DNA of 12,565 nt from NCBI GenBank assembly GCA_030917665.1, contig JAUPUH010000054.1:1-12565 (forward strand), in the 5' to 3' direction. The DNA is from Patescibacteria group bacterium. GTDB taxonomy: Bacteria; Patescibacteriota; Minisyncoccia; Phycocordibacterales; PALSA-1337. Under the pieces are notes generated by a model that worked only from the letters and a program-made list of their open reading frames with translations, did not search any database and was not told the DNA's origin. Below are positions 6,758-11,283 of the stretch, piece after piece (the stretch's first letter is position 1; each line of letters opens with the position of its first letter). Position numbers and translations under genes: made by a program.

Positions 6758-7510
6758 TTAGTAGTGTGCACTAATACTTGCGTATGTGCTTTGGGTAATA
6801 ATCACATGGTCCAATATACTTATCCCGAGAACTTTTCCTGCCTGTATAAGCTGCTGTGTAATCTCAATATCCTGTGCACTTGGTGTCGCTATGTTCGAAG
6901 GATGATTGTGAGCTAGAACGATGGCAACAGCATTGAATTCTATCGCAGGACGAAACACTTCTCTTGGATGTATGATGCTTGTGTTTATTGTCCCGATAGA
7001 AATAACTTCGTCGTGAATAATACGATTGTGGCTATTCAGATAAAGTCCACGAAGATGCTCTTTTGGCAAGTTCCTCATGTCGTGCAAATATTCATAAGCA
7101 TCCTGTGCAGTCCTTATAACAGTAAATCCTGAATTATTTTTCTCATAAAATCTCCTACCGATTTCTCCACAGGCAATAATTTGGCAAGCTTTCATGAGAG
7201 GGATATTTAATTCCTGAGCGAGCTTTGAAGGATTCTTCTCTGCAATAATACTCTTCTCGCCGTACTCACGAATAATCCGAGATGACATTTCGAGTACACC
7301 CTCGGTCTTTGTTCCTGTATTGAGAATGACAGCCATGAGCTCCTGCAGCGATAGAGTCTCCGGCCCTTGCTTCAACAACTTCTCCCTCGGCTGACTCTCA
7401 AGTGGCATGTCGTGAATCTTGAGAATATATTCTCGATTTTCTGAATCAAGAAAAAGATTTGTGTCTTTAAGTTTATAGATTTCGTTTGATGTTTTTATTT
7501 TAGTTATCAT
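6758..7510 (-). CDS. radC: RadC family JAB1/MPN-domain protein
   Basis: The 250-aa protein begins with a region containing PREKLLKQGPETLSLQELMAVIL, the N-terminal helix-hairpin-helix-like part of RadC. The C-terminal JAB1/MPN metal site is intact: Glu168 in HDEVISIG, then LAHNHPSNIATPSAQD with His201, His203 and Asp214 (HxH-x10-D), the zinc ligands of JAMM proteases. Despite the name, a DNA-repair role is not established, and JAMM peptidase chemistry is the family expectation. The longer frame starting at 7615 would overlap the 3' end of pyk and run through the terminator hairpin and promoter, so I chose ATG 7510. TATACT lies exactly 6 nt before it, suggesting a leaderless message. It heads a probable operon with the 111-aa gene and murD. 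Confidence 0.93.
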   Translation of the reverse strand: MITKIKTSNEIYKLKDTNLFLDSENREYILKIHDMPLESQPREKLLKQGPETLSLQELMAVILNTGTKTEGVLEMSSRIIREYGEKSIIAEKNPSKLAQELNIPLMKACQIIACGEIGRRFYEKNNSGFTVIRTAQDAYEYLHDMRNLPKEHLRGLYLNSHNRIIHDEVISIGTINTSIIHPREVFRPAIEFNAVAIVLAHNHPSNIATPSAQDIEITQQLIQAGKVLGISILDHVIITQSTYASISAHY

Positions 7511-7516
7511 GAGTAA

Positions 7517-7546
7517 AGTATACCTACAAACAAAATACGCCCACAA
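7517..7546 (-). promoter_or_regulatory. Promoter of radC, overlapping the pyk terminator
   Basis: On the minus strand TATACT (7517-7522) lies 6 nt before the radC ATG. TTGTGG (7541-7546), 18 nt upstream, is a possible -35 and lies within the loop and one arm of the pyk terminator hairpin. Confidence 0.6.
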
Positions 7547-7556
7547 GGGCGTATTT
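7525..7556 (-). terminator. Intrinsic terminator of pyk
   Basis: A perfect 10-bp stem AAATACGCCC/GGGCGTATTT with an ACAA/TTGT loop lies at 7533-7556. On the minus strand it is followed by TTTTGTTTG. It begins 45 nt after the pyk stop. On the plus strand no T-run of note follows, so it acts for pyk. Confidence 0.78.
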
Positions 7557-7601
7557 GATAAAAAATTCATTAAAACTTTAGACTTCTGGGGATAACTCTC
7601 T

Positions 7602-9017
7602 TTAAATTGTCTCAATAAGCATCATATTCGTTTCCTTGATCTTTCCAAACGGCATTCCGCCAACAATTACAACCTTATTGCCCTTTGCTCCGATCTTGTT
7701 CTTAAGCGCAGTCTTCCTTACGATTTCCATGACCTGCTCTACTGTTGTGAATTTTGGGACAACGATTGAGTAGCATCCAAATGTAAGTGCAAGTTTCTGA
7801 GCAGTCATTTGATTTGAAGTAAGAGCGACTACATACTCTGCAGGACGATAACGAGCCAACATGCGTGCGGTACGTCCAGACTCTGTCAAAGCAACGATAA
7901 ATCGAGCTTCAACTTTATGAGAAGCAGAAACAGCTGATTGAGATGTCACGTCTGTCACACCATGAGAATCCTGATATTCTGCAATCGTATCTGTAGTAAA
8001 AACCTCCTTCTCAACGCGAAGCGCGATACGAGTCATCATCTCAACTGCCTCTACAGGGAAATCGCCGAGAGTTGTTTCTTCGGAAAGCATAATAGCGTCA
8101 GTACCATCGATGATTGCGTTCGCAACGTCGGAAACCTCTGCTCGTGTAGGTACAGGACTCTTAATCATTGATTCGAGCATTTGTGTTGCTGTAATTACAG
8201 GCTTTCCAAGTGCATTACACTTGCTTATAAGCATCTTCTGGACAAGTGGAACTTCTTCGGCAGGAATCTCGATAGCGAGATCTCCTCGGGCAACCATGAT
8301 ACCGTCTGCTAGGTTGATAATCTCATCGATGTTCTCAAGAGCTTCTGGAGTTTCAATTTTTGCGATAATTCCAGCTTTTGATTTTGCAGCGTTAAGAAGG
8401 TCTCGTAATTCAGAGATATCAGATGGTCTTCGGACAAATGAAAGTGCAATGAAATCGACTTTGTTCTTGATACCGAACTCAAGATCCTTTCTGTCCTTAT
8501 CTGTGATTGAGCTCATAGAAAGATACGCACCAGGAAGATTTACTCCTCGCTTGCTCTTGATTTCACCACCTACGATAACCTTCGTAATTACTTCATTGCC
8601 CTTTATATCAGTAATCTGAAGTTTCTTCTTTCCGTCATGCAAAAGAATATATCCTCCAACTTTGACCTCCTTTGGAAGAAGTGGGTAATTAACATGGACC
8701 TTCTTTTCGTCTCCAACAATCTTCTCTGTAGTAAGAGTAAATGTCTGTCCTTCCTTAAGAACAATGAGTCCGTTCGCAAAATCGCCGATTCGTATCTTTG
8801 GGCCGCCGAGATCTTGAAGAACGGCAACGGTTGCTCCTGTCTTTTCTGTTGCCTGCTTAAGGCTTGCAAGACGTGCCTGGTGCTCTGCAAAGTCGCCATG
8901 AGAGAAGTTGAGTCTCATAACGTTCATACCCGCCTTGACGAGCGCTGTGAGCTTTTCTGTCGATTCTGTAGCAGGTCCGATAGTGCACACAATCTTTGTT
9001 TTCTTGCCGTTGTTCAT
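7602..9017 (-). CDS. pyk: Pyruvate kinase
   Basis: Pyruvate kinase turns phosphoenolpyruvate and ADP into pyruvate and ATP, the last step of glycolysis in the cytoplasm. The 471-aa protein has full family length. Seen in order: KIVCTIGPATES (8-19), MRLNFSHGD with substrate-binding Arg35 (34-42), DLGGPKIRIGDF (69-80) opening the B domain, IIAKIET with catalytic Lys220 (217-223), the signature MVARGDLAIEIP (241-252), VITATQMLESM (275-285) and TRAEVSDVANAIIDG (291-305). The C-terminal domain (about 355-471) contains ALTESGRTARMLARYRP. All expected catalytic residues appear to be present. The ATG at 9017 has no Shine-Dalgarno (TTCAAGCTTACA precedes it). It is followed by its own terminator, so it is probably a single-gene transcript, and is the likely ATP source in a lineage that usually relies on fermentation. 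Confidence 0.98.
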   Translation of the reverse strand: MNNGKKTKIVCTIGPATESTEKLTALVKAGMNVMRLNFSHGDFAEHQARLASLKQATEKTGATVAVLQDLGGPKIRIGDFANGLIVLKEGQTFTLTTEKIVGDEKKVHVNYPLLPKEVKVGGYILLHDGKKKLQITDIKGNEVITKVIVGGEIKSKRGVNLPGAYLSMSSITDKDRKDLEFGIKNKVDFIALSFVRRPSDISELRDLLNAAKSKAGIIAKIETPEALENIDEIINLADGIMVARGDLAIEIPAEEVPLVQKMLISKCNALGKPVITATQMLESMIKSPVPTRAEVSDVANAIIDGTDAIMLSEETTLGDFPVEAVEMMTRIALRVEKEVFTTDTIAEYQDSHGVTDVTSQSAVSASHKVEARFIVALTESGRTARMLARYRPAEYVVALTSNQMTAQKLALTFGCYSIVVPKFTTVEQVMEIVRKTALKNKIGAKGNKVVIVGGMPFGKIKETNMMLIETI

Positions 9018-9054
9018 TGTAAGCTTGAATTATTTTTAATTAATAGGAAACACC

Positions 9055-9083
9055 ATGTTACTACAACTCATGCAGTATTGCAA
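9055..9083 (-). promoter_or_regulatory. Possible promoter of pyk
   Basis: On the minus strand TTGCAA (9078-9083), a 17-nt spacer and TAACAT (9055-9060) match sigma70 boxes at four of six bases each. Transcription would start near 9048, about 30 nt before the pyk ATG. Confidence 0.4.
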
Positions 9084-9110
9084 AATAAGACTACTGCAAG
9101 AAAGAAGAAT

Positions 9111-10088
9111 CTAGTACGCGACTGGATTCACCGGAGACTTGGGATACTTCTCTGGATCAATAGTCCTTGTAAAGCATGTTCTTCCCGCTTCATGCTTCCA
9201 GTTATTATCTCCCCCGAGCATTGATGGGTAAGCCATGTCCATTACAGCATAACTCCCTCCTCGCCCATATCCGTATTCACCTCTTCCTTGCGTATCTTCA
9301 AAGGCAAGAGAAAATGTAGAACATATTTCAAATGAAAGTTTTTCTTTTGCAGAATACTCATAAGCCGCTTTCGTTTCTGGGTCCATTGGAATTACTGAAC
9401 CGTAAAGTGGGTCATTGAGATCGGTAAGGGTTACTGGAAGTTTTCCTTTCTGCTGCCAATAATTAACGATTTGATATTGAATGTTGGTAAGATCGTTTAT
9501 TCTTTGGTTATCGAAGCGAAGACCGCGCTGTTTCGTTGGTGAACCAACAGTTACGAAACCAGTAATAATCGCAGCAATCACAAGCACAATCCCGAACCAT
9601 CCATTGAGCGTACGTGCGAGTTTTGAAAGCTTAAAGTCTGTGTAGAGGCTAAAGAAATAATACTTGCCTATAGATCCTCCAACAAGAAGAACTGCCACCA
9701 CCTTCCAGACAAATCGAGTTGAGATTTCCCCGTTCAAGTAGGTATTTATAAGAGTTATCAAATCTCCACCGATGAGTGCAATCGTAAGGAAAATTGTTAA
9801 ATAGATCCTCCACTTGCGTATCCAAAGATCTGCCTTTTCTGGCGTCTTTGTGATATCTCGCCTAATGAGATATTCAAGCACATAAAGCACAGGAACAAGA
9901 ATAACAAGCATTGATATGGGCCATGCGACCGCATTCGCATAGAAAGAGCCTGCGAGGTTGTCAGGAAAAAAGTAATTTATGACACTGAATAGTAAATTAA
10001 CGAGAGCGACCGCAGCCAAATAAAGGGTAGCAGTTGCTCCTAAGTGAAGGAAAAAATCCTTCGGTGTTATTTTTATTGTTGGGTTCAT
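9111..10088 (-). CDS. DUF5671-type membrane protein with C-terminal extracytoplasmic domain
   Basis: The first half of this 325-aa protein resembles DUF5671 proteins common in CPR bacteria: TPKDFFLHLGATATLYLAAVAL (8-29) opens a helix, with five membrane segments near residues 15-40, 52-75, 95-118, 125-149 and 162-182. RFVWKVVAVLL and the preceding ITLINTYLNGE recall the conserved DUF5671 core. After the last helix comes a soluble tail of about 140 residues. Its beginning (RINDLTNIQYQIVNYWQQKG, then LPVTLTDLNDPLY and IPMDPETKAAYEY) resembles the soluble domain of pilin-like proteins. Function is unknown. The ATG at 10088 has no Shine-Dalgarno. TAAAAT lies 8 nt upstream, so the leader would be very short. 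It ends 93 bp before the pyk start, on the same strand. Confidence 0.8.
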   Translation of the reverse strand: MNPTIKITPKDFFLHLGATATLYLAAVALVNLLFSVINYFFPDNLAGSFYANAVAWPISMLVILVPVLYVLEYLIRRDITKTPEKADLWIRKWRIYLTIFLTIALIGGDLITLINTYLNGEISTRFVWKVVAVLLVGGSIGKYYFFSLYTDFKLSKLARTLNGWFGIVLVIAAIITGFVTVGSPTKQRGLRFDNQRINDLTNIQYQIVNYWQQKGKLPVTLTDLNDPLYGSVIPMDPETKAAYEYSAKEKLSFEICSTFSLAFEDTQGRGEYGYGRGGSYAVMDMAYPSMLGGDNNWKHEAGRTCFTRTIDPEKYPKSPVNPVAY

Positions 10089-10096
10089 ATGGCTCT

Positions 10097-10102
10097 ATTT
10101 TA
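10097..10102 (-). promoter_or_regulatory. Possible -10 box of the DUF5671 gene
   Basis: TAAAAT on the minus strand ends 8 nt before the ATG at 10088, implying a leader of one to three bases. I find no convincing -35, so this is a weak call. Confidence 0.35.
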
Positions 10103-10142
10103 CCATAAATAGCCAGAGATAGGCTGAACCGAAACTACGTTG

Positions 10143-10215
10143 TGCGCGTACTAAGATTCGAACTTAGGACCCCACCAGTATCAGTGGTGTGCTCTACCAA
10201 CTGAGCTATACGCGC
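10143..10215 (-). tRNA. tRNA-Ile (anticodon GAT)
   Basis: Read on the minus strand, the acceptor stem GCGCGTA pairs with TACGCGC, leaving A as the discriminator base. The D-arm is TAGCTCAGTTGGTAGAGCA. The anticodon stem CACCA/TGGTG closes the loop CTGATAC with anticodon GAT (reads AUC/AUU, isoleucine). The T-arm contains GTTCGAATC. Length is 73 nt. CCA is not encoded (CAA follows), so it must be added by a nucleotidyltransferase. tRNA-Ile(GAU) often lies in the 16S-23S spacer; here it lies about 1.1 kb downstream of the 16S on the same strand, with its own promoter and separate small genes between. Confidence 0.97.
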
Positions 10216-10240
10216 ATTTTGATACTTTATAAGCCCTGAA

Positions 10241-10269
10241 AATATACCAGAAACGACCCTAAAGTGCAA
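10241..10269 (-). promoter_or_regulatory. Promoter of tRNA-Ile
   Basis: On the minus strand TTGCAC (10264-10269), exactly 17 nt and TATATT (10241-10246) form a good sigma70 promoter. The expected start near 10234 lies about 20 nt before the mature tRNA, so the tRNA is transcribed on its own. Confidence 0.75.
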
Positions 10270-10318
10270 TAAATATAAGTTTAAAGGCACCACCACGAAA
10301 CGTATCGTAATGGTGCCT
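10270..10318 (-). terminator. Terminator after the 66-aa gene
   Basis: AGGCACCA (10285-10292) pairs with TGGTGCCT (10311-10318), with a smaller ACGA/TCGT pairing inside. On the minus strand it is followed by TTTAAACTTATATTTATT. It begins 9 nt after the stop codon of the small gene. The T-run is interrupted, so strength is moderate. Confidence 0.6.
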
Positions 10319-10326
10319 GTTTTCGA

Positions 10327-10527
10327 TCAGCCTTGGGAGCTGCCGATGAGGACTCCTGTGGTTAGGGAGAGGAAACCGATGCGCGAGCTTAAAGCGTCCG
10401 GACGCTTGCTCATGGTGCGAAACTTCTCCTTGATTACTGCCTGTTCCTCAGGACAGTTCGTCTCGGCGAGACGTGTTATGAGTTGAGTGAATGGACCGAC
10501 CGCCGTTTGGATTCTTGTCTGTATCAT
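10327..10527 (-). CDS. Small uncharacterised protein (66 aa)
   Basis: I do not recognise this protein. It begins MIQTRIQTAVGPFTQLITRL and ends in a weakly hydrophobic stretch, IGFLSLTTGVLIGSSQG, with a polar middle (CPEEQAVIKEKFRTMSKRPD). It is too short to place in a family by eye. Support for a real gene comes from its setting: a promoter at 10619-10647 upstream, a terminator directly after the stop, and a codon pattern with GC-rich third positions. The leader would be about 85 nt long, and no Shine-Dalgarno precedes the ATG (CCCCAAACCCCC). An alternative is that the whole promoter-to-terminator unit is a noncoding RNA and the reading frame is chance. Confidence 0.5.
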   Translation of the reverse strand: MIQTRIQTAVGPFTQLITRLAETNCPEEQAVIKEKFRTMSKRPDALSSRIGFLSLTTGVLIGSSQG

Positions 10528-10550
10528 GGGGGTTTGGGGTATTAGTTTTC

Positions 10551-10562
10551 AGTTGTACAACT
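10551..10562. repeat. Perfect 12-bp palindrome in the leader of the 66-aa gene
   Basis: AGTTGTACAACT is a perfect inverted repeat between the promoter and the small gene. It could be an operator for a dimeric regulator, but no regulator gene is nearby and chance is not excluded. Confidence 0.3.
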
Positions 10563-10618
10563 ACGAATCCACTCTCCTTTATTTTTTTGATAAATATTTG
10601 AAGAGCGGAGCGACTAAT

Positions 10619-10647
10619 ACCTTAGCACCCTGTTTAGAATTTGTCAA
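10619..10647 (-). promoter_or_regulatory. Promoter of the 66-aa gene unit
   Basis: On the minus strand a perfect TTGACA (10642-10647) is followed after 17 nt by TAAGGT (10619-10624), a weaker -10. Transcription should start near 10612, giving an RNA of about 330 nt up to the terminator at 10285. Confidence 0.65.
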
Positions 10648-10676
10648 GTACTACCCTTTTTGTGGTGTATTTGGGT

Positions 10677-10715
10677 AAACAAAAAGCCGCGGAAGGGATA
10701 GAACCTTCACGCGGC
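10677..10715 (-). terminator. Strong intrinsic terminator after the 63-aa gene
   Basis: On the minus strand GCCGCGTGAAGG pairs with CCTTCCGCGGC around an 8-nt loop (10686-10715), followed by TTTTTG. It is one of the clearest terminators in the window and lies 18 nt after the stop codon at 10733. Confidence 0.88.
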
Positions 10716-10732
10716 CGATGCATTGAAACACC

Positions 10733-10924
10733 TTAGAAACAGATGTAGATGGCGAGCCCAGCTAGTGCGAGAATCGCAAAGCCAAGAAGCTCTTGCCACC
10801 ACTTCGGATTGTAAGCTGTTGTCACTGGAGGAGCGCCGTGACTGTTACCTTGTGAGCCACCACACATCAATCTCATAAATGAATTGATGCCGCGTCTTTT
10901 CAGATGACGTGATTTAACATGCAT
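10733..10924 (-). CDS. Small single-pass membrane protein (63 aa)
   Basis: The protein begins MHVKSRHLKRRGINSFMRLM, strongly basic, then a Gly/Ser/Asn-rich linker (CGGSQGNSHGAPP). It ends in a membrane helix, WWQELLGFAILALAGLAIYI (42-61), flanked by aromatic residues. The basic N-terminus and C-terminal helix suggest a tail-anchored protein with a cytoplasmic N-terminus. Family unknown. It has its own promoter (10982-11010) and a strong terminator, and the leader contains a TGAGC/GCTCA hairpin at 10940-10957. AGGA lies 5 nt before the ATG, the only Shine-Dalgarno-like match in the window; given the 16S 3' end it may be accidental. It lies between 16S rRNA and tRNA-Ile on the same strand. Confidence 0.65.
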   Translation of the reverse strand: MHVKSRHLKRRGINSFMRLMCGGSQGNSHGAPPVTTAYNPKWWQELLGFAILALAGLAIYICF

Positions 10925-10981
10925 AGTTATCCTGGGATGTGAGCCTTTAACAGCTCAGGTTGTTTTTCAAGTTCAAAATAT

Positions 10982-11010
10982 ATACTACCACAAACGAAGC
11001 CAAAAGTCAA
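10982..11010 (-). promoter_or_regulatory. Promoter of the 63-aa gene
   Basis: On the minus strand TTGACT (11005-11010) is separated by exactly 17 nt from TAGTAT (10982-10987). Transcription should start near 10975, giving a leader of about 50 nt. Confidence 0.72.
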
Positions 11011-11024
11011 TAGTAGAACACGCC

Positions 11025-11041
11025 TTTGACAGGCCGTCAAA
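11025..11041. repeat. Short inverted repeat TTTGAC-n5-GTCAAA
   Basis: TTTGAC at 11025-11030 and GTCAAA at 11036-11041 form an inverted repeat just upstream of the 63-aa gene's promoter. It could be an operator or half of a weak plus-strand promoter (TTGACA, then CAAAAT 17 nt on). Little more can be said. Confidence 0.3.
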
Positions 11042-11070
11042 ACCAGTACAAAATCACCCTTTTAGGTACG

Positions 11071-11099
11071 AAAAAACCGCCCTTTCGGACGGCTTTTTC
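11071..11099 (-). terminator. Terminator of the 16S rRNA transcript (bidirectional form)
   Basis: On the minus strand AAGCCGTCC, a GAAA tetraloop and GGGCGGTTT form a 9-bp stem, followed by TTTTTTCG. The plus strand also has a T-run (CTTTTTC) after the stem, so it could work both ways. It lies about 190 nt past the 16S 3' end, so the 16S transcript apparently stops here without reaching a 23S gene. Confidence 0.82.
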
Positions 11100-11283
11100 T
11101 TATTACTGTTCTTTATTTTGTCCCGTTCATCCGATCAGTTGCGCTTAAGCTGCAACCGATCTATGCCCTTTCTCTCGCGGGCTGAGTGTTCGAATTAAAG
11201 TACAGAACAATCCTTTTGTTTATCTATTCGATAAAAATCGACACGGTAAGATGATGATCTAAAAGATCAAAATCGTAGATTCA
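11098..11283 (-). other. Structured 3' spacer of the 16S rRNA transcript
   Basis: No gene is seen here. The minus-strand transcript can fold into several hairpins: TGATCT/AGATCA directly after the 16S end, TCGAT/ATCGA around TTTT, GCCC/GGGC, and a 10-bp stem GATCGGTTGC/GCAACTGATC closed by AGCTTAAGC. These are plausible 16S precursor processing elements. No tRNA, no 23S and no CCTCC sequence is present. Confidence 0.5.

Noticed and set aside
7511..7615. Longer RadC start
   Set aside because: It would run through the pyk terminator hairpin, the radC promoter and the end of pyk.
8110..8619. 169-aa open frame on the plus strand
   Set aside because: It is the antisense shadow of pyk, which matches its family throughout.
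10573..10579. AAAGGAG on the minus strand as a ribosome binding site for a leader peptide
   Set aside because: No ATG follows at proper distance; the possible GTG frame stops after three codons.
10929..10932. AGGA before the 63-aa gene as proof of Shine-Dalgarno use
   Set aside because: It is a single four-base match, and the 16S 3' end here has no complementary CCUCC.
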